Source of the DNA: CAZFLM01 sp964519955
GTDB lineage: Bacteria > Armatimonadota > Chthonomonadetes > Chthonomonadales > CAJBBX01
DNA: 49,421 nt
Direction: 5' to 3'
Assembly (NCBI GenBank): GCA_964519955.1
Contig: CAZFLM010000053.1
Span: forward strand, 1 to 49,421
The notes beneath the pieces are model-generated. The model had not been told where the DNA came from and made no database searches. It saw nothing but the letters and a program-made list of their open reading frames with translations. This document shows positions 17,314 to 25,070 of the stretch, one piece after another (within the stretch, counting starts at the first letter, position 1; each line of letters opens with the position of its first letter). The position numbers and the translations under genes were made by a program.

Positions 17314-19002
17314 ATGAGATCAGCGCTTCGGTACTTCCCACTCCTCCTCTGCGGGCTCCTCGCTGCCGCGCCTGCCGCGGCCCAGCCCAAGGCCAAGCCC
17401 GCCGCCAGGAAGCCGAACGAGGCGCGCCTGAACTGGTGGCGTGACGCGCGGTTCGGCATGTTCATCCACTGGGGCCCCGTCAGCCTGAAGGGCACCGAGA
17501 TCGGCTGGTCGCGCGGCAGCCAGATCCCGATCGACGAGTACGACTCCCTCCACAAGCAGTTCAACCCCGTCAAGTTCGATGCCGACGCCTGGGTGAAGAT
17601 CGCCAAGGCGGCCGGCATGAAGTACATCGTGTTCACCACGAAGCACCACGACGGCTTCTGCATGTTCGACACGCAGCAGACCGACTACAACATCATGAAC
17701 TCGCCCTTCGGCCGCGACGTGGTGAAGGAGCTGGCCGAGGCGTGCCGCGCGAACGGGCTGGCGTTCGGCACATACCACTCCGTCTGCGACTGGCACCACC
17801 CCGACTTCCCGCTCGGCAGCCCCGGCGGCAGCGTGCGCAAGCCGCGCCCGGACCTCGACGCGTATGAGCAGTATCTGCGCGCCGAGGTGAAGGAGCTGAT
17901 CCAGAACTACGGCCCGCTGCTGGTGATGTGGTTCGACGTGGCGCAGGAGTTCGACATGAAGCGCGGCCAGGGCGTCGTCGACTACACCCGCTCGCTGCAG
18001 CCCGACATCATCGTCAACAACCGCTGCGCCAATCCGGGCGACTACGATACGCCTGAGCAGACGATCGGCACGTTCCAGACCAGCCGGCCGTGGGAGTCGT
18101 GCATCACCATCTGCAACCAGTGGGCCTGGAAGCCGGGCGACACGATGAAGTCGCTCCAGGAGTGCCTGCAGACCCTCATCCGCTGCGCGGGTGGCGACGG
18201 CAACCTGCTCTTCAACGTGGGGCCGATGCCGACCGGCGAGATCGAGCCGCGCCAGGTGCAGCGCCTCAAGGAGATGGGCGCGTGGCTGCGCAAGTACGGC
18301 CAGAGCGTCTACGCGACGCGTGGCGGGCCGTACAAGCCCGGCACGTGGGGCTGCTCCACCTATCGCGGCAACACCGTCTTCCTCCACGTGTTCGACTGGG
18401 GCACGGGCTCCATCTCCCTGCCGCCGCTCGGGCGCAAGATCGTCGGCAGCTCGGTTCTCACGGGTGGGACCGCAGCCGTCAAGCAGTCCGCCGAAGGCGT
18501 CGAGGTTTCCATGCCCACCGCATACCGCCGCCCCATCGACACGGTGGTGTGCCTGCGGCTCGACGGGCCGGCCTCGACGATCAGGCCGATCTCCCTCGCG
18601 GGCTCCCTGTCGAATGGGGCCAAGGCGACGGCGTCCAACGTGTTCCAGGGCATGGAGACCTACGACGCGGGCAAGGCCGTCGACGACGAGGAAGGCACCC
18701 GCTGGGCTACGGACGCCGGCACCCACGCGGCGTGGCTCGAGGTCGACCTCGGGCGGAGCCTGACCGTGTCCAGCGTGCGCATCCTCCAGCAGGCTGTGTA
18801 CGCCGAGCGCATCCGCCGCTTCGAGATCCAGGTGAAGGACGGCGGGGAGTGGCAGACGGTAGCGTCGGACACGACCATCCCGCCGCGATTCGAGGCGAAG
18901 TTCGCGCCGGTGAGCGCGCGCTACGTCCGTCTGAACATCCCAGACGCGACCGAGGGCCCGACGATCGACGAGTTCCAGGTCTTCGGCCCGAAGAAGCCCT
19001 AG
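17314..19002 (+). CDS. Secreted alpha-L-fucosidase (GH29) with C-terminal F5/8 type C (CBM32-like) domain
   Basis: The product is 562 residues. A signal peptide (residues 1-23, ending APAAAQ) is followed by a GH29 catalytic barrel. Typical motifs are WWRDARFGMFIHWG, YIVFTTKHHDGFCMF and VMWFD, whose Asp208 is the predicted nucleophile. A beta-sandwich follows, and residues about 430-562 form a discoidin-like domain (NVFQGMETYDAGKAVDDEEGTRW through YVRLNI). It would remove alpha-linked fucose from glycans outside the cytoplasm. AGGAGG lies seven bases before the ATG. The frame stays open far upstream, antisense to nothing but out of frame with the two preceding genes, so that extension is rejected. 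Confidence 0.95.
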   Translation: MRSALRYFPLLLCGLLAAAPAAAQPKAKPAARKPNEARLNWWRDARFGMFIHWGPVSLKGTEIGWSRGSQIPIDEYDSLHKQFNPVKFDADAWVKIAKAAGMKYIVFTTKHHDGFCMFDTQQTDYNIMNSPFGRDVVKELAEACRANGLAFGTYHSVCDWHHPDFPLGSPGGSVRKPRPDLDAYEQYLRAEVKELIQNYGPLLVMWFDVAQEFDMKRGQGVVDYTRSLQPDIIVNNRCANPGDYDTPEQTIGTFQTSRPWESCITICNQWAWKPGDTMKSLQECLQTLIRCAGGDGNLLFNVGPMPTGEIEPRQVQRLKEMGAWLRKYGQSVYATRGGPYKPGTWGCSTYRGNTVFLHVFDWGTGSISLPPLGRKIVGSSVLTGGTAAVKQSAEGVEVSMPTAYRRPIDTVVCLRLDGPASTIRPISLAGSLSNGAKATASNVFQGMETYDAGKAVDDEEGTRWATDAGTHAAWLEVDLGRSLTVSSVRILQQAVYAERIRRFEIQVKDGGEWQTVASDTTIPPRFEAKFAPVSARYVRLNIPDATEGPTIDEFQVFGPKKP

Positions 19003-19016
19003 CCTGGCCTCCCCGG

Positions 19017-19077
19017 TGAGTGGTACCGGACGGGCACCCTACGGCAAGCTCAGGGCAGGCTCTGGTCCATCCCACCA
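19017..19077. repeat. Dispersed hairpin repeat, copy C (expanded centre)
   Basis: GAGTGGTACCGGACGGGCAC (19017-19036) matches 32446-32465 at 19 of 20 bases, and TCCATCCCACCAC (19066-19077) matches the other end of copy B. The six-base loop is replaced by about 28 bases containing CCTACGGCAAGCTCAGGGCA. It fills most of the 201-base gap after the fucosidase gene; nothing else was seen there. Confidence 0.75.
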
Positions 19078-19203
19078 CGGTTCCGGTGCGTGACCCGCAG
19101 GCAGCACGCTCAGGACGCGGGAACCACGGCGGGCGGGCTGGGGTATGCTTGGTTAGGCGAGCCCACCCCGGCCCGCCGCACCTGCCTACGGGGAGTCCCT
19201 GTC

Positions 19204-20091
19204 ATGCTTCGTCTGTCGCGGCGCGCGCTGGCGCCGCTTGCTTTGCCGCTGCTCGCGCTGCCGGCCCTCGCTGCACCTCGCGCCCAACACGTCGTCATCG
19301 TCAGCCTCGACGGCGGCAAGCCGGCCGTCATCCAGCAGAGCCGGATGCCCGTGCTGATGTCCATGGTCCAGTCGGGCGCCACGACTTGGACCGCAAGAAC
19401 CACGCTGCCGTCTGTGACCCTGATCGCCCATACCTCGATGCTCACGGGCGTCAAGCCGTCGAAGCACCACATCGATTGGGACGACTACCAGCCGAAGAAG
19501 GGCATCGTGCAGGTGCCGACGGTCTTCGAACTGGCGAAGCAGCGCGGCCTCACGACGGCTCTGTTCGCCGGCAAGAAGAAGTTCCGGCACCTCGAGCGGC
19601 CCGGCTCGCTAGACATGAGCTACATCAAGACGTCCGACGCCCTGCCCATCGCCAAGGTCGCCGCGAAGACCATCAAGCAGGCCAGGCCGTCGCTCTGCTT
19701 CGTGCACTTCCCCGACACCGATGGCGCGGGCCACAAGTACGGCTGGGGGTCGCCGGAGCAGATGCAGGCGTTCGCGGACGAGGACAAGGCGCTCGGCATC
19801 CTGCAGAAGGCGATCCAGGAAGCCGGCATCGCCCAGAGCACCGTCGTAATCGTGACGGCCGACCATGGCGGGCACCGGAAGGTCCACGGGGGCAAGAGCG
19901 ATGACGACATGAACATCCCGTGGGTGGCGTCCGGCGCAGGCGTTCGCCGCGGCTACGCGCTGCGCGGACCGGTGTCGACGTGGGACACGACTGCGACCGC
20001 CCTCTGGCTCCTCGACGTTCCGCTGCCGAAGTCGCTGGACGGCAAGCCCGTCGTGGAGGCGTTCACCGGGCCGGCAGCGCGCGTTCGGTGA
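19204..20091 (+). CDS. Exported phosphodiesterase/pyrophosphatase of the alkaline phosphatase superfamily
   Basis: The 295-residue product has a signal peptide (residues 1-24, ALPALAAPRA). Metal and nucleophile motifs of the type I phosphodiesterase/nucleotide pyrophosphatase group are present: VSLDGG (Asp36), TTLPSVT (Thr72 as likely nucleophile), FPDTDGAGHKYG and VTADHGGH. It probably hydrolyses phosphodiester or phosphomonoester bonds outside the cytoplasm, perhaps for phosphate scavenging; substrate is unknown. GGGGAG lies ahead of the ATG at 19204. The gene ends 25 bases before a strong hairpin that separates it from the convergent pseudopilin gene. Confidence 0.9.
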   Translation: MLRLSRRALAPLALPLLALPALAAPRAQHVVIVSLDGGKPAVIQQSRMPVLMSMVQSGATTWTARTTLPSVTLIAHTSMLTGVKPSKHHIDWDDYQPKKGIVQVPTVFELAKQRGLTTALFAGKKKFRHLERPGSLDMSYIKTSDALPIAKVAAKTIKQARPSLCFVHFPDTDGAGHKYGWGSPEQMQAFADEDKALGILQKAIQEAGIAQSTVVIVTADHGGHRKVHGGKSDDDMNIPWVASGAGVRRGYALRGPVSTWDTTATALWLLDVPLPKSLDGKPVVEAFTGPAARVR

Positions 20092-20116
20092 GGACACGAA
20101 GCGATCCTACATAACC

Positions 20117-20149
20117 AGAAGGGGGAGCCCGGAGTGGGCTCCCCCTTCT
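20117..20149. terminator. Bidirectional hairpin terminator, 14-bp perfect stem
   Basis: AGAAGGGGGAGCCC, loop GGAGT, then GGGCTCCCCCTTCT. It lies between the phosphodiesterase gene (stop 20091) and the convergent pseudopilin gene (stop 20172). The same 33 bases occur at 21458-21490 after the second pseudopilin gene, so it belongs to a duplicated unit. T-runs are short on both sides. Confidence 0.8.
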
Positions 20150-20171
20150 AGTCATGCGCAACTGGTCGCGC

Positions 20172-20954
20172 CTACTGCTGGTACTCCGCCGCCAGGTTGT
20201 TCGCCTGGTTCTGGAGCCAGTTCGAGTCCTCCCAGTCGCCGCCGTACCACCACGCCCACATGAACGAGTCCGGAGGCGTGTTGGTGCCCCAGTTGAGGCC
20301 GCCAAGCGTCGCCTTGAGGCGCATGGCCTTGCAGTGGCCGTCGTAGAACGAGAAGTTGCTGACGCCGTTGTGCGTCGTCATGATGCCCTTGCTGCCGTCG
20401 AACCAGGCACGGCCGCTGATCATGTCCATCCGCCAGTCCGCGTTCCACTCGCGGCTCTCGGTGATCAGGATGCTGTTGCCAGGGCGCGGACAACCGTCGA
20501 GCTTGTGGCCGGGGCACCAGGGATGGGCCATGGTGTAGTTGAGCGCGTAGCTGCGATGGATGCCTGCAAGGACCTCGCCGCGAATGTAGACCCAGAGGGG
20601 CTCATCGGGCTTCTCGAACGTCGGGCACATATAGAGGCCGCCGTTCTTGGTGTAGGGGTAGACCGCGTAGCGCCAGTCGATCTCGGGGCCAAACCAGAAT
20701 GGCCAGCCACTCGGAACCTGGAAGCTCGGGTCCGGCTGCCAGCCGAGGGGACCTGCCCCGTCGTAGTCCTGGGCGTACATGTGAACCGAGAGCGTCAACT
20801 GCTTCATGTTCGAGAGGCACTGGGTCTTGCGTGCGCTCTCGCGGGCTCTCGCGAACACGGGGAACAGAATGGCTGCCAAGATGGCAATAATCGCAATAAC
20901 GACGAGTAGTTCGATCAGCGTGAAGCCGCGCCTTGCTTGGAAGTGTCTCGACAT
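20172..20954 (-). CDS. Type IV pilin-like (prepilin N-methylation, H-X9-DG) protein, copy 1
   Basis: The 260-residue product starts MSRHFQARRGFTLIELLVVI, a type III prepilin signal with cleavage after Gly10 before the methylated Phe. The hydrophobic helix runs on into ILFPVFARARESARKTQC, typical of Armatimonadota. Near the end HNGVSNFSFYDGH is the H-X9-DG motif of DUF1559-like proteins. It is probably processed by a prepilin peptidase and assembled into or near a pseudopilus; the globular part is Trp/Tyr-rich, and a binding role is possible. No pilus machinery lies in the window. GGGAGA is eight bases before the ATG. It is about 93% identical to the next gene, with the central-to-C-terminal region almost unchanged. 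Confidence 0.92.
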   Translation of the reverse strand: MSRHFQARRGFTLIELLVVIAIIAILAAILFPVFARARESARKTQCLSNMKQLTLSVHMYAQDYDGAGPLGWQPDPSFQVPSGWPFWFGPEIDWRYAVYPYTKNGGLYMCPTFEKPDEPLWVYIRGEVLAGIHRSYALNYTMAHPWCPGHKLDGCPRPGNSILITESREWNADWRMDMISGRAWFDGSKGIMTTHNGVSNFSFYDGHCKAMRLKATLGGLNWGTNTPPDSFMWAWWYGGDWEDSNWLQNQANNLAAEYQQ

Positions 20955-21149
20955 CGATGATCTCCCATCACGGTTCGAGTGCGCTGGGCAGGCCACTGGG
21001 ACCAAGAGGGTTCCGGCTGCGCGGATGCAATGCGGCTTGCGGATCGCCCTCGAGCCCCGCAGGGCGTAGGCGCCGCACCTATTCCTCCTTTCACTGGTCT
21101 TGACTACGACGTGGCTGGCCAATGGCAACTGTACTCCATCGGAACCACC
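20955..21149 (-). promoter_or_regulatory. Long 5' leader of pseudopilin copy 1, with conserved segment
   Basis: From the predicted start near 21149 the leader is about 195 bases. It contains GCTGGGCAGGCCACTG (20983-20998, plus-strand sequence) followed by ACCAAGAGG; both are repeated in the leader of copy 2 at the same 29-base distance from the start codon. A GAAAGGAG-like segment also occurs in both. No known riboswitch consensus was recognised. The rest of 21185-21457 shows no supported gene. Confidence 0.55.
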
Positions 21150-21155
21150 CTAACG

Positions 21156-21184
21156 ATTCTATCACAGAGTCGGCCGACCGTCAA
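21156..21184 (-). promoter_or_regulatory. Sigma-A promoter of pseudopilin copy 1
   Basis: On the minus strand, TTGACG (21184-21179) and TAGAAT (21161-21156) are separated by exactly 17 bases. Copy 2 has the same -35 and the same spacing, which supports both assignments. Confidence 0.85.
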
Positions 21185-21457
21185 CTCGCATCGGGCACGG
21201 CCCCGGTGCGAACGCGCCCTCTACGCCGGGTAGGCGACTACGCCAACAGCAGCACTTCCGCCAGCCGTACCGCACGGCGAACCTGCGATCCCCTGCCCGG
21301 CCGGCACCCCGCCGAACCCGAGGCTCAAAGCGCCGCCCAGTCGGGGGTACGGTCGCGACTGACAGGCTCGACCGGCAGAGGCAGCAACCGGCATAGCCCC
21401 CGATGCGGCGGGCCGCGACGCACTGCCGGCTGGGGTTACGACATGAACCCGCATGAG

Positions 21458-21490
21458 AGAAGGGGGAGCCCGGAGTGGGCTCCCCCTTCT
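21458..21490 (-). terminator. Hairpin terminator of pseudopilin copy 2
   Basis: This is identical in sequence to the 33-base hairpin at 20117-20149 (14-bp stem, GGAGT loop). It lies 22 bases after the stop codon of copy 2, the same distance as in copy 1. Confidence 0.8.
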
Positions 21491-21512
21491 GATGATGCGC
21501 AACTGGTCGGGC

Positions 21513-22298
21513 CTACTGCTGGTACTCCGGCGCCATGTTGTTCACCTGGTTCTGGAGCCAGTTCGAGTCCTCCCAGTCGCCGCCGTACCACCACGCCCAC
21601 ATGAACGAGTCCGGAGGCGTGTTGGTGCCCCAGTTGAGGCCGCCAAGCGTCGCCTTGAGGCGCATGGCCTTGCAGTGGCCGTCGTAGAACGAGAAGTTGC
21701 TGACGCCGTTGTGCGTCGTCATGATGCCCTTGCTGCCGTCGAACCACGCCCGGCCGCTGATCATGTCCATCCGCCAGTCTGCGTTCCACTCGCGGCTCTC
21801 GGTGATCAGGATGCTGTTACCGGGTCGCGGACAACCGTCGAGCTTGTGGCCGGGACACCAGGGATGGGCCATGGTGTAGTGCAGAGCGTAGCTGCGGTGG
21901 ATGCCTGCGGTCACCTCGCCGCGCAGGTAGAGCCATAGCGGCTCATCGGGCTTCTCGAACGTCGGGCACATGTAGAGGCCGGCGTTCTTTGTGTAGGGAT
22001 ACACGGCGAAGCGCCAGTCGATCTCCGGGGCGTTCCCCTCGCCGGGCCAACCCGATGGGGGTACGAAGCTCGGGTCGGGCTGCCAACCAAGCGGACCTGC
22101 CCCGTCGTAGTCCTGGGCGTACATGTGGACCGCGAGAGCCAACTGCTTCATATTCGAGAGGCACTGGGTCTTGCGTGCGCTCTCGCGGGCTCTGGCGAAC
22201 ACGGGGAACAGAATGGCCGCCAGGATGGCAATAATCGCAATAACGACTAGAAGTTCGATCAGCGTGAAGCCGCGCCTTGCCTGGAAGTGTCTCGTCAT
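21513..22298 (-). CDS. Type IV pilin-like (prepilin N-methylation, H-X9-DG) protein, copy 2
   Basis: This is a 261-residue paralogue of the gene at 20172-20954, with the same prepilin signal (RRGFTLIELLVVI), FPVFARARE segment and H-X9-DG motif. By my count about 18 residues differ, clustered at residues 78-95 (FVPPSGWPGEGNA against FQVPSGWPFWFG), 120-140 and the last ten. About 110 residues before the last ten are identical, and the DNA there is nearly identical too, pointing to recent duplication or gene conversion. GGGAGG precedes the ATG. It has its own promoter and terminator, so the two copies are separate transcription units. Confidence 0.92.
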   Translation of the reverse strand: MTRHFQARRGFTLIELLVVIAIIAILAAILFPVFARARESARKTQCLSNMKQLALAVHMYAQDYDGAGPLGWQPDPSFVPPSGWPGEGNAPEIDWRFAVYPYTKNAGLYMCPTFEKPDEPLWLYLRGEVTAGIHRSYALHYTMAHPWCPGHKLDGCPRPGNSILITESREWNADWRMDMISGRAWFDGSKGIMTTHNGVSNFSFYDGHCKAMRLKATLGGLNWGTNTPPDSFMWAWWYGGDWEDSNWLQNQVNNMAPEYQQ

Positions 22299-22491
22299 CG
22301 AATGCCTCCCGTCATGGAGTAGGTGTGCTGGGCAGGCCACTGTACCAAGAGGCTGTCACCGCAAGGGTGTCCACGGGCTGTTTGGATTGCCGGCGCGCCC
22401 CATCGGGCGCCGACGTCGCGCGTCTGCTCCTTTCGTCTGCTATGGCGGTATAGTGGGCAGCCAGCAGCGATACGGCAACTTCGGGATGATC
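22299..22491 (-). promoter_or_regulatory. Long 5' leader of pseudopilin copy 2, with conserved segment
   Basis: The predicted leader is about 193 bases. GCTGGGCAGGCCACTG at 22327-22342 and ACCAAGAGG at 22344-22352 match the copy 1 leader, while the surrounding sequence has diverged. That pattern suggests a retained function such as an RNA structure or protein site. Confidence 0.55.
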
Positions 22492-22497
22492 ATCATC

Positions 22498-22526
22498 ATT
22501 GTAACACGACGCAGTCTGTCCGTCAA
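22498..22526 (-). promoter_or_regulatory. Sigma-A promoter of pseudopilin copy 2
   Basis: On the minus strand, TTGACG (22526-22521) and TACAAT (22503-22498) are separated by 17 bases. The -35 box overlaps the stop codon of the upstream transporter gene (stop 22525-22523), so there is no spacer between the two transcription units. Confidence 0.85.
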
Positions 22527-23914
22527 CCAGCACCGTCACGTCGGCGTCGTGGCGGTCGCGTCGTGCCCGAGAGCGCCGTCTGCGCCCAGTAGACACCGCC
22601 GCCGATGGCGGCAACGACAGCAGCGCCCGCAAGCACGGCGAACGCCTGGCGCCAGCCGCAGCGCACCACGATCTCGGCCATCCCCTGTCCGGCCAGCACG
22701 CCGCCCAGCGAGCCAAACCCGTCGATGCATCCGCAGGCCGTGGCAGCCGCCCGCCTGCCGCCGAACTCCAGCCCCATGGCGCCCGCCAGGTAGGAGTACG
22801 GCCCCATCATCACGAGAGCGACCAGCCCAACCACGCACATGGCCGGCACCGGCGAGCCGCCTGCGTCGGACCAGGCTAGCGAGAGCAGCGCCGGGATAAC
22901 GAGGAGCAGACTGCCGAGCACCATGATGGGCCGCCACCGCGGGCCCAGCCGGTCGCTCGCGACGCCCCACGCCACCACGGACACCCCACCCAGCAGAGGG
23001 AAGCAGGAGCTGGCCTTCGCCGCGGGCCCGGGCGCCATATGGGCCACCTCGGTGAGGTACTGCGGCGTCCAGGTGTTGAACGTCTCGCGGATGAGGCTGA
23101 AGCCGAACGCCAGGGCGCACACGGTGTAGAAGATCGGGCTGCGCAGAAGAGGAACCAGGACCTCGCGCGCACTCACCCGCTCCACGGCGGAACCCCGCGC
23201 GGGCGTGTCGGCGCCGCCCGAGGCAGGCTCCGGAAGGCCAACGTCGCCGGGACTGTCCTTGAGGCCGAGGGCACACGCGGCGAAGAGCAGGGCCAGCATC
23301 GCTCCGGACGCCCAGAAGACGCCGCGCCACCCAAGCCCCCACTCCACGAGCTGGCCGAGCAGAACGCGAGACAGGAAGTCGCCGAAGAGGTAGCTGAGGC
23401 TGATCCAGCCCATGGCCGAGCCGAAGTGCGCGGGATCGTACCAACGCGAGGCGATCTTGGCCACGCCGGGCCACCCGGTGGACTGCACGAGGCGGTTGGC
23501 GGTCCACGCGAGCGCCAGCACCGGCAGCCCGCCGACCCCGAAGAGCAGCGTGCAGAGGACGGAGCCGCCCATGCCGAACAGGAACACGCGCCTGCCGCCG
23601 AGGCGGTCCGCCACGAACCCGTTCAGCATCTTCCCCAGCGCGTAGAAGAGCACCCCGAGCGACGCCAGGCTGCCGATCCACGCCTTGGTGACGCCGAGCG
23701 GGCCATACTCGTCGAGCAGCAGCGGCGTGGCGACAGACAGGTTGACGCGGCACAGGTAGAAGCCCGCGTAGCCCGCGATCAGGAGGGCCATCGTGAGGCG
23801 CTGGTGGCGAACGAGGCGGCGCTGGGTGTCGTGCGGCGAAGCGGGGTCGCGTGCAGAACGGGCATCGGCCAATACGGGGCTCCCTGGGCGCGGGGGCGGC
23901 GGCGCTGCGCGCAC
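22523..23914 (-). CDS. MFS transporter of the organophosphate:phosphate antiporter (GlpT/UhpT) type
   Basis: The product is 463 residues with about 12 hydrophobic helices. Early motifs GYAGFYLCRVNLSVATPLLLDE, LGVLFYALGKMLNGFVADRLGGRR and the long helix with WPGVAKIASRWY match GlpT/UhpT-like OPA permeases. Such proteins exchange phosphate for sugar phosphates or glycerol 3-phosphate, but many relatives take up uncharged sugars or acids. The start is a GTG at 23914 with a distant GGAG; the first 40 residues are Pro/Ala/Arg-rich, and a start nearer MALLIAGYAGF cannot be excluded. It lies 16 bases after the small membrane protein gene in the GH36 cluster, suggesting uptake of a product of galactoside breakdown. 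Confidence 0.88.
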   Translation of the reverse strand: MRAAPPPPRPGSPVLADARSARDPASPHDTQRRLVRHQRLTMALLIAGYAGFYLCRVNLSVATPLLLDEYGPLGVTKAWIGSLASLGVLFYALGKMLNGFVADRLGGRRVFLFGMGGSVLCTLLFGVGGLPVLALAWTANRLVQSTGWPGVAKIASRWYDPAHFGSAMGWISLSYLFGDFLSRVLLGQLVEWGLGWRGVFWASGAMLALLFAACALGLKDSPGDVGLPEPASGGADTPARGSAVERVSAREVLVPLLRSPIFYTVCALAFGFSLIRETFNTWTPQYLTEVAHMAPGPAAKASSCFPLLGGVSVVAWGVASDRLGPRWRPIMVLGSLLLVIPALLSLAWSDAGGSPVPAMCVVGLVALVMMGPYSYLAGAMGLEFGGRRAAATACGCIDGFGSLGGVLAGQGMAEIVVRCGWRQAFAVLAGAAVVAAIGGGVYWAQTALSGTTRPPRRRRDGAG

Positions 23915-23930
23915 CCGGCCAAGGGCTCCG

Positions 23931-24389
23931 TTAGCCGCGCGGGCGCGCCATTCCTGCGTGGCACCTGGAGTCGCCGGGCCTGGGCAGCAAGCAGATGACG
24001 ACGCAGGGCGCGCACTGCAGGACGAGCGATAGGGCGCCGGACCAGTGCCAGCCCAGGCGGATGCTGGTGGCCAGCATCAGAGACCCGAAGGCGGCGCAGT
24101 AGAGCAGAGCGCCTCGGATCCGGCGCAGCCGATCGGCCCGAACCGAGCAGATCACCCCGGCGACCAGCCCGGACACGAAGCTGGTGACCATGCCGGTCCA
24201 CATCAGCCGCCCGGCCAGGCTCTCCGCCCAACTCCCGTCACCCACGGACGCCGGCATCGTGGCGACCGCAATGCTCATGGGCACGCACACGATGGCTCCG
24301 GCCGCCAGCACTGCCGCGATCGCGCGCACGCCGGGCTGCACCCAGCCCCCGCGAAGGTTGCCCGCCTGTCCGACGCCAGCATCGATCAT
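23931..24389 (-). CDS. Small integral membrane protein, unknown function
   Basis: The 152-residue product has about four hydrophobic segments (AIAAVLAAGAIVCVPMSIAV, LMWTGMVTSFVSGLVAGVI, LLYCAAFGSLMLATSI, ALSLVLQCAPCVVICLL). No family was recognised. The ATG at 24389 is preceded at six bases by AGGAG. The same frame runs upstream to 24950, but that part is antisense-register noise over the ankyrin gene. It sits between the ankyrin and transporter genes with short gaps, so it is probably in the same operon. Confidence 0.72.
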   Translation of the reverse strand: MIDAGVGQAGNLRGGWVQPGVRAIAAVLAAGAIVCVPMSIAVATMPASVGDGSWAESLAGRLMWTGMVTSFVSGLVAGVICSVRADRLRRIRGALLYCAAFGSLMLATSIRLGWHWSGALSLVLQCAPCVVICLLPRPGDSRCHAGMARPRG

Positions 24390-24487
24390 GGTTTGCTCCT
24401 GGCCCGCGCGTGATGCGCGTCTGACACACCGAGTGACGGACATGGCCGGTCGCCGGTTTCGCCACACCACACAGGCGGGAGACCCGA

Positions 24488-25033
24488 TCAGCGCGCCGAG
24501 CGTCTGGCACCGGCCGCCCGGATCACCCGAGCCACCTCGGTGTGCTCCGTCTGCTCGGCCCAGGAGAGAGCATCGTCTCCGAGACGGTTGCGAAACCGCA
24601 CGTTGGCGCCGCCCTTGATCAGTAGCTCCGCGATGCGCGGGTCGCCGGACCGGGCGTTCTCCATCAGCGGAGTCAGGTCCTCGTCGCTGACGGCGTTCGG
24701 GTCGGCGCCGGCGTCCAGCAACACGCGAACGGCCTCCGGGTGCGACCGGCGGCACGCTCGGTGCAATGCCGTGTCCTGGTAGAACCAATCCCGTGCACTG
24801 GCGGAGGCGCCATGCCGGAGCATGCGTTTGATGGTCGGCACGTCGCCCTCCCAGCCTGCCTGGACAAAGGCCTCGTCGCGGATAACCAGGAAGAGGCGCA
24901 CGACGCAGACCAGCGCCACCACGCCCGGGACCGCACAGCCCAGGCAGCACCCGCGGCGCCGACCCCGGCCCTCGCGAGCGGCGGCTGGACCGGCTGCCGG
25001 TTCGGTGCCGGCGACTCCGCCGGGTTCGGTCAT
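24488..25033 (-). CDS. Membrane-anchored ankyrin-repeat protein
   Basis: The product is 181 residues. A basic N-terminal tail precedes one membrane helix (GCAVPGVVALVCVVRLFLVI, about residues 31-50). Three to four ankyrin repeats follow, shown by DTALHRACRRSHPEAVRVLLDAGADPNAV, DLTPLMENARSGDPRIAELLIKGGANV and DALSWAEQTEHTEVARVI. Ankyrin domains bind protein partners; the partner is unknown. The start lies 37 bases after the alpha-galactosidase stop, which indicates co-transcription. The domain could face either side of the membrane; charge bias suggests the repeats are outside, but this is weak. Confidence 0.85.
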   Translation of the reverse strand: MTEPGGVAGTEPAAGPAAAREGRGRRRGCCLGCAVPGVVALVCVVRLFLVIRDEAFVQAGWEGDVPTIKRMLRHGASASARDWFYQDTALHRACRRSHPEAVRVLLDAGADPNAVSDEDLTPLMENARSGDPRIAELLIKGGANVRFRNRLGDDALSWAEQTEHTEVARVIRAAGARRSAR

Positions 25034-25070
25034 CGTCTGGCCTCCTGCCCCCAGCGCGCTGCGCCCACCG

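Noticed and set aside
20955..21149. Cobalamin or cyclic-di-GMP riboswitch in the pseudopilin leader
   Set aside because: A few bases resemble a B12 box or a GEMM core, but the other required conserved boxes are missing.
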